A DNA stretch of 64,000 bases from Alphaproteobacteria bacterium (GTDB taxonomy: Bacteria; Pseudomonadota; Alphaproteobacteria; DSM-16000; Inquilinaceae): positions 1-64,000 of the forward strand of contig JANQSN010000013.1 of assembly GCA_028284045.1 (NCBI GenBank). The letters are read 5' to 3'. Shown here in pieces: positions 8,605-17,988 of this stretch (position 1 is its first letter; each line of letters begins with the position of its first letter). The position numbers were made by a program, and so were the translations under genes. The notes under the pieces are model-generated. The model had not been told where the DNA came from and searched no databases. It was given only the letters and a program-made list of their open reading frames with translations.

Positions 8605-9837
8605 GTGACGGCACTATCCGATTCCGCGCCCCTTCCCAACACTTATCGGGGCGGGCCGGACGATCGCGGGCACTTCGGCGCCTATGGCGGCCGCTTCGTC
8701 GCCGAGACGCTGATGCCGCTGATCCTGGAGGTGGAGAAGGCCTATGGCGAGGTCCGCCACAGCCCCGAGTTCCATGCCGAGCTGAAGCACTATCTGACGC
8801 ATTTCGTCGGCCGGCCGAGCCCGCTCTACCTGGCGGAGCGGCTGACCCGGCATTTCGGCGGGGCGCGGATCTACTTCAAGCGCGACGAGCTGAACCACAC
8901 CGGCGCGCACAAGATCAACAACTGCGTCGGCCAGATCCTGCTGGCCCGGATGATGGGCAAGACCCGCATCATCGCGGAGACCGGCGCCGGCCAGCACGGG
9001 GTCGCCACCGCCACGGTATGCGCCCTGTTCGACCTGCCCTGCACCGTCTACATGGGCGAAACCGATATCGCCCGCCAGCAGCCCAACGTGTTCCGCATGA
9101 AGCTGTTGGGCGCGGAGGTGAAACCGGTCGCCTCCGGCAGCCGCACGCTGAAGGACGCGATGAACGAGGCACTGCGCGACTGGGTCTCCAATGTCGACAG
9201 CACCTACTACCTGATCGGCACGGCGGCGGGGCCGCACCCCTATCCGATGATGGTGCGCGACTTCCAATCGGTGATCGGCAAGGAGGTGCGCGACCAGGTG
9301 ATGGCGGCGGAAGGCCGCCTGCCCGACTCGCTGGTCGCCTGCATCGGCGGCGGCTCCAACGCGCTGGGCCTGTTCCATCCGTTCCTGGACGAACCCGGCG
9401 TCGCCATGATGGCGGTGGAGGCTGCCGGCCACGGCCTCGACAGCGGCGCCCATGCGGCCAGCCTGACCGGCGGCCGGCCCGGCGTCCTGCACGGCAACAT
9501 GACCTATCTGCTGCAGACCGACGACGGCCAGATCAACGAGGCGCACTCGATCTCCGCCGGGCTCGACTATCCCGGCATCGGGCCGGAGCATGCCTGGCTG
9601 CACGACACCGGGCGCGTGCAGTATGTCAGCGCCACCGACGACGAGGCGCTGGCCGCCTTCCAGCTCTGCTCGCGCCTGGAAGGCATCATCCCGGCGCTGG
9701 AGCCGGCCCATGCGTTGGCCCATGTGGCGCGCATCGCCGGCGGGCTGCCGGACGACCATGTGCTGGTGATGAACATGTGCGGGCGCGGCGACAAGGACAT
9801 CTTCACCGTCGCCGAAGCGCTGGGAGAGCGGCTGTGA
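8605..9837 (+). CDS. trpB: tryptophan synthase beta chain
   Basis: 410 residues, normal for TrpB. It catalyses the last step of tryptophan synthesis, joining indole and L-serine with pyridoxal phosphate. The PLP lysine is in HTGAHKINN, followed by ETGAGQHG, the phosphate-binding GGGSNA, and the C-terminal MCGRGDKD segment. The GTG at 8605 was chosen because GGAG lies ten bases upstream and it gives the usual short N-terminus before YRGGPD..GHFG.YGGRFV. The stop overlaps the trpA start (GTGA), coupling translation of the two subunits. It heads the trpB-trpA-accD-folC group. Confidence 0.97.
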   Translation: MTALSDSAPLPNTYRGGPDDRGHFGAYGGRFVAETLMPLILEVEKAYGEVRHSPEFHAELKHYLTHFVGRPSPLYLAERLTRHFGGARIYFKRDELNHTGAHKINNCVGQILLARMMGKTRIIAETGAGQHGVATATVCALFDLPCTVYMGETDIARQQPNVFRMKLLGAEVKPVASGSRTLKDAMNEALRDWVSNVDSTYYLIGTAAGPHPYPMMVRDFQSVIGKEVRDQVMAAEGRLPDSLVACIGGGSNALGLFHPFLDEPGVAMMAVEAAGHGLDSGAHAASLTGGRPGVLHGNMTYLLQTDDGQINEAHSISAGLDYPGIGPEHAWLHDTGRVQYVSATDDEALAAFQLCSRLEGIIPALEPAHALAHVARIAGGLPDDHVLVMNMCGRGDKDIFTVAEALGERL

Positions 9838-10691
9838 GCGCGCCCGCGATCGCCACCGCGCCGGACGGCCGGATCGAGCGGCGGTTCCGCGCCCTGGCGG
9901 CGGCGGGACGCGGTGCCCTGGTCACCTACGTGACCGCGTCGGACCCGGATTTCGAGACCAGCCGCGCCATTCTTTCCGGCCTGGCGGCGGCCGGCGCCGA
10001 CGTGATCGAGCTTGGCCTGCCCTTCAGCGACCCGATGGCGGACGGCCCGGCGATCCAGCGGGCGAGCCTGCGGGCGCTGGCGAATGGCGGGTCGGCTCGC
10101 ACGACGCTGGACCTCGCCCGCAGCCTGCGCACCCAGGACGCCGACACGCCGCTGATCGTCATGGGCTACTACAACCCGATCCTGGCCTATGGCCTGGAGC
10201 GGTTCGCCGCCGACGCCGCCGGCGCCGGGATCGACGGGCTGATCGTCGTCGACCTGCCGCCGGAGGAGGACGAGGCGCTGCGCGAGGCCGCCGACCGCCA
10301 GGGCCTGCGCATCATCCGCCTGGCGACGCCGACCACCGACGACGATCGTCTGCCGGCGGTGCTCGGCGATGTCGGCGGCTTCCTCTACTATGTCGCGATC
10401 ACCGGCATTACCGGCACGCGCTCCGGCGACACCGCGGCGCTGACCCAGGCCGTCGCCCGGCTGAAGGCTCGGACCGACCTGCCGATCGCCGTCGGCTTCG
10501 GCATCCGCACGCCCGAGCAAGCGGCGGAGATCGTCCGGTTCGCCGATGCTGCGGTGGTCGGCTCGGCGATCGTCGACCGCATCGCGGCGGGCCTGAATGC
10601 CGACGGGCGGCCGGGCGCGGATGTGGTCGACGGCGTGCTCGGCTTCGTGCGCGAGCTTGCGGCGGCCGTCCACGGCGCGCGGGGCGGCTGA
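9834..10691 (+). CDS. trpA: tryptophan synthase alpha chain
   Basis: 285 residues. It cleaves indole-3-glycerol phosphate to indole and glyceraldehyde 3-phosphate; indole passes through the tunnel to TrpB. The catalytic Glu is in [16 protein letters not shown], and the catalytic Asp and its loop are in [23 protein letters not shown] forms the phosphate site. The start is GTG 9834, overlapping the trpB TGA by three bases, with GGGAGAG just upstream inside trpB. accD follows 38 bases later. Confidence 0.97.
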   Translation: MSAPAIATAPDGRIERRFRALAAAGRGALVTYVTASDPDFETSRAILSGLAAAGADVIELGLPFSDPMADGPAIQRASLRALANGGSARTTLDLARSLRTQDADTPLIVMGYYNPILAYGLERFAADAAGAGIDGLIVVDLPPEEDEALREAADRQGLRIIRLATPTTDDDRLPAVLGDVGGFLYYVAITGITGTRSGDTAALTQAVARLKARTDLPIAVGFGIRTPEQAAEIVRFADAAVVGSAIVDRIAAGLNADGRPGADVVDGVLGFVRELAAAVHGARGG

Positions 10692-10729
10692 CCCGGCCCT
10701 CCCGCGACCCTTCTCGAAGACCCGATCCC

Positions 10730-11719
10730 ATGAACTGGCTGACCAACTTCGTCCGGCCGAAGATCCGGGCGCTGGTGCGCTCCGACGTACCGGACAATCT
10801 GTGGCGCAAATGCCCGGCCTGCGAGGGCATGCTGTTCCACCGCGATCTGGAAGCGTCCTTGCATGTCTGCCAGCATTGCGGCCACCACATGCGCCTGGCG
10901 CCGGAGCGACGGCTGAGCCTGCTGTTCGACGACGGGGTCTTTCAGTCGATCGAGCTGCCGAAGCCGCCGGCCGACCCGCTGCGCTTTCGCGACACCAAGC
11001 GCTATGCCGACCGGCTGAAGGAGGCGCAGGCCCGCACCGGGCGCGCCGACGCCGTTGTGGTGGCGCATGGCCTGGTCGGCGGACAGAACGTGGTGATGGC
11101 GGCCTTCGACTTCGCCTTCCTCGGCGGATCGATGGGCACCGCGGTGGGGGAGGCGATGCTGGCCGCCGCCCAGCTCGCGATGCTGCAGGCCGCCCCCTTG
11201 GTGGTCATCCCGTCCTCGGGCGGCGCGCGCATGCAGGAAGGCGCGCTGTCGCTGATGCAGATGCCGCGCACCGTGATCGCCGTGCAGCAGGTACGCGAGG
11301 CGGGGCTGCCCTACATCGTCATCCTTGCCGACCCGACGACCGGGGGCGTCACTGCCTCCTTCGCCATGCTGGGCGACATCCAGATCGCCGAGCCGGGGGC
11401 GCAGATCGGCTTCGCCGGCGCGCGGGTGATCGAGGAGACGATCCGCGAGACCCTGCCCGCCGGTTTCCAGCGCGCGGAGTATCTGCGCGACCATGGCATG
11501 GTCGACCTGGTGGTGCCGCGGGCCGAGCTGCCGGAGACGTTGCGCCGGGTGATCCGGCTGTTGACCGTGAAGGTCGAGCCGGCGGACGCGGCGGCCCAAG
11601 CGGTCGTCGTCGACGCCGACGCCGCCCCCGGCGATGCCCCGCCGCTGGCGCTGATGCCGCCGGCCGATCCCGACCCGGCGCCCGGCGACGATCCGCCCGC
11701 CGATGCCGCCGGACGATAG
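10730..11719 (+). CDS. accD: acetyl-CoA carboxylase carboxyltransferase subunit beta
   Basis: 329 residues. The N-terminus has the zinc ribbon CPAC...CQHC (about residues 27-49), then a crotonase-fold carboxyltransferase domain with the PSSGGARMQEG oxyanion loop. With AccA it transfers carboxyl from biotin to acetyl-CoA for fatty acid synthesis. The last 45 or so residues are an Asp/Pro/Ala-rich tail outside the core fold. The gene overlaps folC by 17 bases. The trpA-accD-folC order is a long-known proteobacterial arrangement. Confidence 0.97.
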   Translation: MNWLTNFVRPKIRALVRSDVPDNLWRKCPACEGMLFHRDLEASLHVCQHCGHHMRLAPERRLSLLFDDGVFQSIELPKPPADPLRFRDTKRYADRLKEAQARTGRADAVVVAHGLVGGQNVVMAAFDFAFLGGSMGTAVGEAMLAAAQLAMLQAAPLVVIPSSGGARMQEGALSLMQMPRTVIAVQQVREAGLPYIVILADPTTGGVTASFAMLGDIQIAEPGAQIGFAGARVIEETIRETLPAGFQRAEYLRDHGMVDLVVPRAELPETLRRVIRLLTVKVEPADAAAQAVVVDADAAPGDAPPLALMPPADPDPAPGDDPPADAAGR

Positions 11720-13034
11720 CGGACCGGCGACCGCCGCCCGACTGGAGGCGGCGCTGGCGCGGCTGGCCCGGCTGCACCCGAAGATCATCGATCTGTCGCT
11801 GGACCGGCTGGACGGGCTGCTGGCCCGCCTCGGCCGGCCGGAACGGGCACTGGCGCCGGTGGTCCATGTCGCCGGCACCAACGGCAAGGGCTCCACGCTG
11901 GCCTTCATCCGCGCGGGCCTGGAGGCGGCGGGCCGGCGCGTGCATGTCTACACCTCGCCCCATCTCGTGCGCTTCAACGAACGCATCGTCGTCGCGGGCG
12001 AGACCATCGCCGACCGGCCGCTGGCCGACCTGCTGGACCGGGTCGAGCGGATCAACCAAGACCGGCCGATCACCTATTTCGAGGTGACGACGGCCGCCGC
12101 CCTCCTCGCCTTCGCGGAGACGCCGGCCGACAACGTGCTGTTGGAGGTCGGCATGGGCGGCCGCCTCGATGCCACCAACGTCGTCGACCGGCCGGCGGTG
12201 ACCGCGATCACCCGCGTCTCGATGGACCATATGCAGTTTCTTGGGCCGACGCTGGCCGCGATCGCCGCGGAGAAGGCCGGCATCGCCAAGCCGGGCGTAC
12301 CGCTGGTCGTCGGACCGCAGGCGCCCGAGGCCGACGCCGTCATCGCCGCCCACGCCGCCGCCGTCGGCGCGCCCCTGTCCGCGGCGGGCGACGGGCCGGG
12401 CGGCTGGCGGATCGAGCCGGAGGATGGCGGCTTCGTGCGCGTCGATGCGCATGGCCGGCGGCGTTTCGCCGACCCGCCCCTGCCGGGCCGCCACCAACGC
12501 GACAACTTGGGCGTCGCGGTCGGCTGCCTCGACGTCGTCCTCGGCCGGCCGGTCACACCGGCGGAGATCGCCGCCGCCGCGGCGCGGGTGCGCTGGCCGG
12601 GTCGGCTGCAGCGCCTCGACCGCGGGCCGTTGGTCGACCGGCTGCCGTCGGGATGGCGGCTCTGGCTCGACGGCGGCCACAACGACAGCGCCGGCGCGGC
12701 GCTGGCCGACTGGGCCGCCGGCCGGCCGGGATCGGACGCAAGGCCGCTCGTCGTGCTGGCCGGCATGCTGGAGAGCAAGGCGCCGGCGGATTTCCTGCGG
12801 CCTTTGGCGCCCCATGTCGCGGCCCTGGCGGCGATCGCCATCCCCGGCGAGCCGGCGAGCCTGCCGGCCGAAGCGCTGGCCGACCTGGCGCAGGACGCCG
12901 GCATCGCCGCGGTGGCGCCCCACGCCACACCGGACGCGGCCGTCGACTGGCTGGCCGCCCAAGCCGGCGGCGCGGATCTACTGATTACCGGCTCGCTTTA
13001 CCTCGCCGGCCGCATCCTGGCCGACCACGGCTGA
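11703..13034 (+). CDS. folC: bifunctional folylpolyglutamate synthase / dihydrofolate synthase
   Basis: 443 residues. It has the Mur-ligase-type P-loop HVAGTNGKGST (about residues 54-64), the TSPHLVRFNERI motif, EVGMGGRLDATN, SMDHMQFLG, and a C-terminal domain beginning around WPGRLQRL. It adds glutamate to dihydropteroate or to tetrahydrofolate in the cytoplasm. ATG 11703 lies within the end of accD (17-base overlap), so expression is probably coupled to accD. There is no separate promoter and no oddity in the active-site motifs. Confidence 0.96.
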   Translation: MPPDDSGPATAARLEAALARLARLHPKIIDLSLDRLDGLLARLGRPERALAPVVHVAGTNGKGSTLAFIRAGLEAAGRRVHVYTSPHLVRFNERIVVAGETIADRPLADLLDRVERINQDRPITYFEVTTAAALLAFAETPADNVLLEVGMGGRLDATNVVDRPAVTAITRVSMDHMQFLGPTLAAIAAEKAGIAKPGVPLVVGPQAPEADAVIAAHAAAVGAPLSAAGDGPGGWRIEPEDGGFVRVDAHGRRRFADPPLPGRHQRDNLGVAVGCLDVVLGRPVTPAEIAAAAARVRWPGRLQRLDRGPLVDRLPSGWRLWLDGGHNDSAGAALADWAAGRPGSDARPLVVLAGMLESKAPADFLRPLAPHVAALAAIAIPGEPASLPAEALADLAQDAGIAAVAPHATPDAAVDWLAAQAGGADLLITGSLYLAGRILADHG

Positions 13035-13182
13035 GCGGCCTGGCATTCCCGGCGACGGCGCCATAGGCTGGTGGCGCCCGCCATCGATCAACTTCGGTAA
13101 CGATCTCGCGCGGTCGATCATCGGATGGAGCCGAGGGCGGGGCATTTGGGCCGGCCCGAACTGCGAGATCTTGAGTAGACCT

Positions 13183-13791
13183 ATGACCCTGTCCGACGGC
13201 ACCGCGGGCGATCCGTTCGAGCGGTTCATCGATCACCTGAACGGCCTGGACCTGGTGCCGGGCGCCATCGGCGAAGGCGACACCGCCCCGGACTTCCTGT
13301 TGGGATCGCCGGACGGCGCACTGGTCGGGCTCGGCGAGCTGCTGGCCGAGGGGCCGGTCGTCCTCAGCTTCATTCGCGGCGAATGGTGCCCGGCCTGCCA
13401 GCAGGAGATGCGCGCGCTGGCCGACGCCCATGACGCGATCCGCGCGGCGGGCGCCAAGCTGGTCGCCGTCACGCCGGAAACCGGCACGCCGGCCGCCCGG
13501 ATGCGGCGCGACCAGCGCTTGCCCTTCGCCGTGCTGTGCGACATCGATCTGGGGGTAGCGCTGGCCTACGGCCTGGTCTTCCGCCTGACCGACGAGATGC
13601 GCGCGGTCTACGCCCAAGCCGGCTACAACCTGCCGGTGCAGCAGCAGCATGACGGCTGGCTGCTGCCGATCCCGGCGACCTATGTGATCGACCGGGACGG
13701 CATCGTGCGCGCCGCCCACATCGACGCGAACTACCACAACCGCATGTCCGCCCCGGCGATCCTGTCAGCCCTCGCCGGCCTCGCCGGCTAG
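13183..13791 (+). CDS. peroxiredoxin-like protein (AhpC/TSA family)
   Basis: 202 residues. It has a thioredoxin fold with 'SFIRGEWCPACQQEM', a CxxC at about residues 66-69, where the first Cys would be the peroxidatic one; later 'ATYVIDRDGIVRAAHID' is the usual strand-turn of the family. ATG 13183 (MTLSDG) was preferred to a TTG twelve bases upstream. No partner reductase is adjacent. The 3' end overlaps the convergent LysR gene by 27 bases. The CxxC could also allow thiol-disulfide exchange, so the peroxidase role is inferred. Confidence 0.82.
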   Translation: MTLSDGTAGDPFERFIDHLNGLDLVPGAIGEGDTAPDFLLGSPDGALVGLGELLAEGPVVLSFIRGEWCPACQQEMRALADAHDAIRAAGAKLVAVTPETGTPAARMRRDQRLPFAVLCDIDLGVALAYGLVFRLTDEMRAVYAQAGYNLPVQQQHDGWLLPIPATYVIDRDGIVRAAHIDANYHNRMSAPAILSALAGLAG

Positions 13792-14670
13792 CGCTGCCTG
13801 CCAGTCGCGCGAGCGTGCCAGACGCACGAACAGGTCGGTCGGCGGGTTGAAGGGCCGGCCGGCGACGGTCACCAGGGACAACACCGCCGGCACTTCCAGA
13901 TCGGCGAGCGGCCGGACCGCCACCCCCGGCGGCGTCGCCACGCCCTCCACCACCGCCGCGCCGAAGCCCCCGGCGACCAGGGCCAGGGACTGCGCCTCGC
14001 CGTCCGCGCTGTGCGCCCATTGGGCCGCCACGCCGGCGGCGGCCAGCGCCGCCTTCAGCCGGCGGGTCGCCACGGCCTCCGGCCGGTCGATCAAGGGCAT
14101 ATCGGCCAGCCGCGCCAGCGGCACGCGCGCCAGCGTCGCCAACGGATGGTCCGGCGCCACCGCCAACGATGCCGCGCGCCGCAACAGCGGCCAGGCGCGC
14201 AGCCGCTCCGGCACCGCGTCGGGCGGACCGTCCAGCACGGCCACCGAGATCGCGCCATCCTCCAGCCGCTCGATCAACGCGGGGCCCGGGGCCGCCGCCA
14301 GCCGGACGCGGAAATCGCCGAGCCGCCGGCGCATCTCCGCCAACGGCGCGAGCAGCCGGTCGGCCGGCAGGTTCGGCGCCAAGCCGAGCCCGAGGTCGCG
14401 CGCATCGTCGTCGAGGAACGACCGCGCCTGCAGGCGCGCCGCCTCCGACGCGCGCAAGGTGTCCTCCAGGAAGGGCATGACCGAATGGCCGAAGCGCGTG
14501 AGCTGGGCGCCGGAGGCATCGCGATCGAACAGCGTGCCGCCAAGCTCGTCCTCCAGCCGGCGGATCGACCGGGTCAAGGCCGGTTGGGTGACGTTGCAGT
14601 GATCGGCCGCGCGCGTCAGGCTGCCCTGCGAGGCCGCCGCCAGGAAATAGCGGATCTGCTGGAAATCCAT
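13765..14670 (-). CDS. LysR-family transcriptional regulator
   Basis: 301 residues. The N-terminal winged helix-turn-helix (about 1-60: FQQIRYFLAAASQGSLTRAA, then VTQPALTRSIRRLE) is followed by a substrate-binding-like effector domain. ATG 14670 gives the canonical LysR N-terminus. It is divergent from the DsbA-fold isomerase gene (184-base gap), the usual arrangement of a LysR regulator with its target, so that gene is the likely target. The effector is unknown. A TCT/AGA inverted repeat lies in the gap (see 14755-14768). Confidence 0.92.
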   Translation of the reverse strand: MDFQQIRYFLAAASQGSLTRAADHCNVTQPALTRSIRRLEDELGGTLFDRDASGAQLTRFGHSVMPFLEDTLRASEAARLQARSFLDDDARDLGLGLAPNLPADRLLAPLAEMRRRLGDFRVRLAAAPGPALIERLEDGAISVAVLDGPPDAVPERLRAWPLLRRAASLAVAPDHPLATLARVPLARLADMPLIDRPEAVATRRLKAALAAAGVAAQWAHSADGEAQSLALVAGGFGAAVVEGVATPPGVAVRPLADLEVPAVLSLVTVAGRPFNPPTDLFVRLARSRDWQAALAGEAGEG

Positions 14671-14754
14671 CCGTCGGCCCTGTCGATTCGGGGGACCACC
14701 CCTCGGGCGCCGAAGGAACGTTAGATCATCTTCGACCGCGGCGATATCGTCCCG

Positions 14755-14768
14755 CATCTGCGAAGATG
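14755..14768. promoter_or_regulatory. possible LysR-type operator
   Basis: CATCT, then GCGA, then AGATG forms a 5-4-5 inverted repeat within the divergent gap between the LysR gene and the isomerase gene. LysR boxes are usually short inverted repeats of this kind. Placement fits, but there is no comparative support. Confidence 0.3.
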
Positions 14769-14854
14769 TCCCAAATCATATGTTCGTGCAGGCCGGGCGA
14801 TCACCGGCCGGGCGAGGCGGTACGCCCGCCGCAGGCAAGGGGAGACCCGCCCGG

Positions 14855-15457
14855 ATGGCGCTTCAGTTCTGGTTCGAGTTCGCCAGCACCTATTCCTATC
14901 TGTCGGCGATGCGGGTGGCGGCGGTGGCCAGTGCCCGCGGCGTGGCCGTCGACTGGCAGCCTTTCCTGCTGGGCCCGATCTTCGCGCGGCAGGGTTGGAC
15001 GACCTCACCGTTCAACCTCTTCGCCGAGAAGGGCCGCCACATGTGGCAGGACATGGCCCGGCAGAGCGCGCGCTACGGCCTGGCCTTCCGCCGGCCGAGC
15101 GATTTCCCGCGCAACGGGCTGACCGCCGCGCGCATCGCCTGCGCGGCCCGCGCCGAACCCTGGTTGCCCGATTTCGTGCGCGGGGTCTTCGCCGCCAATT
15201 TCGTCGAGGATCGCGACGTTGCGGATCGCGCCGTGCTGGCGGACATCCTGGAAGGCCTGGACGGCGCCGGCACGGCATGGATCGACCGGGCTGGCACCCC
15301 TGAGGCGAAGGCCGCCCTCCGAGAGCAGAGCCGTCGGGCCGACGCCCTGGGGCTGTTCGGCGCCCCCAGCTTCATCGTCGACGGCGCACTGTTCTGGGGC
15401 GACGACCGCCTCGACCAAGCCGTCGACGCCGCGGCGGGTACCGCCGACGGCCGTTAG
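14855..15457 (+). CDS. DsbA-fold 2-hydroxychromene-2-carboxylate isomerase-like protein
   Basis: 200 residues. 'FWFEFASTYSYLSA' near the N-terminus has Ser where thiol oxidoreductases have CxxC, as in HCCA isomerases and kappa glutathione transferases. The C-terminus has 'LFGAPSFIVDGALFWGDDRLDQ', the family's cis-Pro loop and helix. Known members isomerise 2-hydroxychromene-2-carboxylate in naphthalene degradation, using glutathione. No aromatic-degradation genes lie nearby, so the substrate is open. The start is well supported by AAGGGGAGA upstream. Probably controlled by the divergent LysR protein. Confidence 0.85.
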   Translation: MALQFWFEFASTYSYLSAMRVAAVASARGVAVDWQPFLLGPIFARQGWTTSPFNLFAEKGRHMWQDMARQSARYGLAFRRPSDFPRNGLTAARIACAARAEPWLPDFVRGVFAANFVEDRDVADRAVLADILEGLDGAGTAWIDRAGTPEAKAALREQSRRADALGLFGAPSFIVDGALFWGDDRLDQAVDAAAGTADGR

Positions 15458-15459
15458 CG

Positions 15460-15987
15460 CTACGCGGCCGGCGTCAGCGACGCCTTCAGCCGGCCCATGG
15501 CGCGGTGCAGCCGGACCTTGGCGGCAGCATCGGTCAGACCCAGCGCCGCCGCCGTCTCTGCCGTGGAGTAGCCGGCCAGCTTGCGGTAGCGGATCACCGC
15601 CCGGTCGTCGGCCGACAGGCGCGCCAGATGGCGCTGCAGGAAGCGGGCCTGGTCCCGGCTGACCGCCGCCGCCTCCGGATCGATGGCCCGGTCGTCCGCC
15701 CGCTCCGCCACCGCGTCCAGCGGCTCCACCGGGCCGCGGCGCCGCCGGCTGCGCAGGCGCATCAGCGCCTCGTTGACCGTGATCCGGTAGAGCCAGGTGA
15801 ACAGGCTCGACCGGCCGTCGAAGCTGTCGACATGGTTGAGCGCGCGGATCAACGCGTCCTGCACGCAATCCTCCGCCTCGTGATCGTCGTTCAGCACGCG
15901 CCGCGCCACCGCCACCAGCCGGTCGCGCCGCTCTACCGAAACCGCCGCGACCGCCGCCGCGTCCGCCTTGATCGTCTGAAGGGTCAT
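15460..15987 (-). CDS. ECF-type RNA polymerase sigma factor
   Basis: 175 residues. Region 2 (about 25-90) contains DCVQDALIRALNH and FTWLYRITVNEALMRLRSRRR; region 4 (about 120-170) contains YSTAETAAALGLTDAAAKVRLHRAMGRLK. There is no extracytoplasmic or SnoaL-like extension. No recognisable anti-sigma gene (zinc-binding or RskA-like) is adjacent. The nearest co-directional gene upstream encodes a small four-helix membrane protein, separated by 185 bases. It ends two bases from the convergent isomerase stop. The regulon is unknown. Confidence 0.9.
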   Translation of the reverse strand: MTLQTIKADAAAVAAVSVERRDRLVAVARRVLNDDHEAEDCVQDALIRALNHVDSFDGRSSLFTWLYRITVNEALMRLRSRRRRGPVEPLDAVAERADDRAIDPEAAAVSRDQARFLQRHLARLSADDRAVIRYRKLAGYSTAETAAALGLTDAAAKVRLHRAMGRLKASLTPAA

Positions 15988-16172
15988 CGCCGGTCCAGCT
16001 CCTCTGCCTTGCCTGCCTGTTGGTTTCCGGGGGCGACCGATCGTCGGTGCCGGGGGGAACCTTGGCGCAAGGGGTGCGAGACGCGGTCATGCCGATGGGG
16101 CCGCCGGCCATAACCGGCGGGCATGCCCTCGCGGGGCAGGACGGCGATGTCCGGTAGCGAAGAGCGGCCGGG

Positions 16173-16604
16173 TCAGCGGGCCCGGCGACGGCGCGCCCGG
16201 CCGAACCACCAATCGGCGACGCCCAGCACGACGGCCGCATAGGCGGCAAGGAAGGCGACGGCGGCGCCGATGGCCGCCGGCTCTGCGGCGAAGGCAAGCA
16301 GCCAACCGCCCGCCGCCGGCGCGCCCTCGCCGAGGACCTCGCCCGCCTCCGACAAGGCATAGGCGGGGAAGATGAGGTAGAGACCGCCGATCGGGAACAG
16401 GCCGGGCAGGTCGTCGGTCAGGCTGCAGGCCAGCACCCCGGCAACCAGCACCGCCAGGAGGCCGAGCAGGTAGTTCGGCCCCGCCGCGCTGCCGGCCAGG
16501 TCGGCCAGGCTGAGGGCTTGGTCCTGCCACGCCAGAAAAGGCAGGAACAGGCCGGCACCCATCGCCGCCGCCACCGCCATACCGATCAGGCCGTTCACCC
16601 GCAT
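16173..16604 (-). CDS. small integral membrane protein, unknown function
   Basis: 143 residues with about four membrane helices (roughly 5-25, 45-65, 70-88 and 105-130) and a very basic C-terminal tail (RARRRRAR), which would sit in the cytoplasm. I do not recognise a family. The coding pattern and start (ATG, Met-Arg-Val-Asn before the first helix) look real. It is divergent from serC (189-base gap) and upstream of the ECF sigma gene on the same strand. A role as membrane partner of the sigma factor is possible but there is no motif evidence. Confidence 0.6.
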   Translation of the reverse strand: MRVNGLIGMAVAAAMGAGLFLPFLAWQDQALSLADLAGSAAGPNYLLGLLAVLVAGVLACSLTDDLPGLFPIGGLYLIFPAYALSEAGEVLGEGAPAAGGWLLAFAAEPAAIGAAVAFLAAYAAVVLGVADWWFGRARRRRAR

Positions 16605-16715
16605 CGCGACCCCCGCCAACCCGACGACACCGCGCGTCCGTCCAGCGCGCCGGAAGACTCTAGAGCGCCGGCTCCCAGTCAGCCAGCACCGATCGGGCCT
16701 CGCGCCCTTTGCCAG

Positions 16716-16743
16716 TTGACGGACCGGCGGTCGGGCGTAAGGT
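16716..16743 (+). promoter_or_regulatory. possible promoter of serC-serA
   Basis: TTGACG at 16716-16721 and TAAGGT at 16738-16743 are separated by 16 bases. The position is about 50 bases before the serC ATG. The -35 is close to consensus, the -10 weak. Confidence 0.4.
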
Positions 16744-16793
16744 CTGCGCCCGCACGCGCCGGACTTCCCGACCGTCCCAACCGGAACCGACCC
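16732..16793 (+). promoter_or_regulatory. candidate structured serC leader
   Basis: CGGGCG at 16732-16737 pairs with CGCCCG at 16747-16752 around a nine-base loop, and a second possible stem (GGAC with GTCC, with CCGG/CCGG outside it) follows before the serC start. A structured 'serC motif' RNA upstream of serC is known from alphaproteobacteria and is made of two adjacent hairpins. I cannot confirm that this sequence matches its conserved positions. The first stem also overlaps the proposed -10, so the promoter and RNA readings are in partial conflict. Confidence 0.25.
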
Positions 16794-17966
16794 ATGGCCC
16801 AGCCGACGGAACGGCCCGCCCGCCCCTTCTTCTCTTCCGGCCCCTGCGCCAAGCGGCCGGGCTGGAGCGCTGACCGCCTGGCGGGCGCACTGGTCGCCCG
16901 CTCGCACCGCGCCGGCCCGGCCAAGGCCCGGCTGGCGGAGGTGATCGACCGCTCGCGCGCGCTTCTGGGCATGCCCGACGACTTCCGCCTGGCGATCGTG
17001 CCCGGCTCCGACACCGGTGCCTTCGAGATGGCCATGTGGTCGCTGCTCGGCGCCCGCGGCGCCGACCTCCTGGCCTGGGAGAGCTTCGGCGAAGGCTGGG
17101 TGAGCGATGCGGTCAAGCAGCTCCGCCTGGCCGATACGCGGGTGCTCGACGCGGCCTATGGCGAGTTGCCGGACCTCCGCACCGTCGACTTCGCGCGCGA
17201 CGTGGCGCTGACCTGGAACGGCACGACGTCGGGCGTGCGGGTGCCGGACGGCGACTGGATCCCCGCCGACCGGGAAGGCCTGGTGCTGGCCGACGCGACC
17301 TCCGCCGTGTTCGCCATGGACATCCCCTGGGACAAGCTGGATGCCGTCTCCTGGTCCTGGCAGAAGGTGCTGGGCGGCGAGGCGGCGCACGGCATGCTGG
17401 CGCTGGGGCCGCGCGCCGTCGAACGGCTGTGCACCTACACCCCGCCCTGGCCGCTGCCCAAGCTGTTCCGGATGACCAAGAGCGGCCAGCCCATCGAGGG
17501 GCTGTTCCGCGGCGAGACCATCAACACCCCGTCGATGCTGGCGGTGGAGGATGCGCTGGACGCGCTCGCCTGGGCCGAGGACATCGGCGGCCTGCCCTCC
17601 CTGATCGCCCGCAGCCAAGCCAATCTCGCCGCCGTCACCGACTGGGTGTCGGGCAGCGCCTGGGCCGGCTTCCTCGCCGCCCGGCCGGAGATCCGCTCGT
17701 CCACCTCGATCTGCCTCAAGCTCGCCGATCCCTGGGCCGCCGGCCTCGACCCCGCGGCCCAGGCGGCCCTGGCGAAGGCGATGGTGTCGCGGTTGGAGCG
17801 CGAAGGCGTCGCCTACGACATCAACGCCTACCGCGACGCGCCGCCGGGCCTGCGCCTGTGGGGCGGCGCCACGGTGGACAGCGCCGACATGGCGCGGCTG
17901 CTGCCCTGGCTCGACTGGGCCTACGACCAGGCCAAGGCCGCCCAGACGGCCGCCACCGCCCCCTGA
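16794..17966 (+). CDS. serC: phosphoserine aminotransferase
   Basis: 390 residues, the length of the alphaproteobacterial SerC type. It converts 3-phosphohydroxypyruvate and glutamate to phosphoserine and 2-oxoglutarate; related roles exist in PLP synthesis. The PLP lysine is in [19 protein letters not shown] and [11 protein letters not shown] form the cofactor site. ATG 16794 gives the typical '[18 protein letters not shown]' opening. serA follows after 22 bases, so the first two steps of the phosphorylated serine pathway are one transcription unit. serB is not in the window. Confidence 0.96.
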   Translation: MAQPTERPARPFFSSGPCAKRPGWSADRLAGALVARSHRAGPAKARLAEVIDRSRALLGMPDDFRLAIVPGSDTGAFEMAMWSLLGARGADLLAWESFGEGWVSDAVKQLRLADTRVLDAAYGELPDLRTVDFARDVALTWNGTTSGVRVPDGDWIPADREGLVLADATSAVFAMDIPWDKLDAVSWSWQKVLGGEAAHGMLALGPRAVERLCTYTPPWPLPKLFRMTKSGQPIEGLFRGETINTPSMLAVEDALDALAWAEDIGGLPSLIARSQANLAAVTDWVSGSAWAGFLAARPEIRSSTSICLKLADPWAAGLDPAAQAALAKAMVSRLEREGVAYDINAYRDAPPGLRLWGGATVDSADMARLLPWLDWAYDQAKAAQTAATAP

Positions 17967-17988
17967 CCCTCTTCGAGGACCCCTGCCG

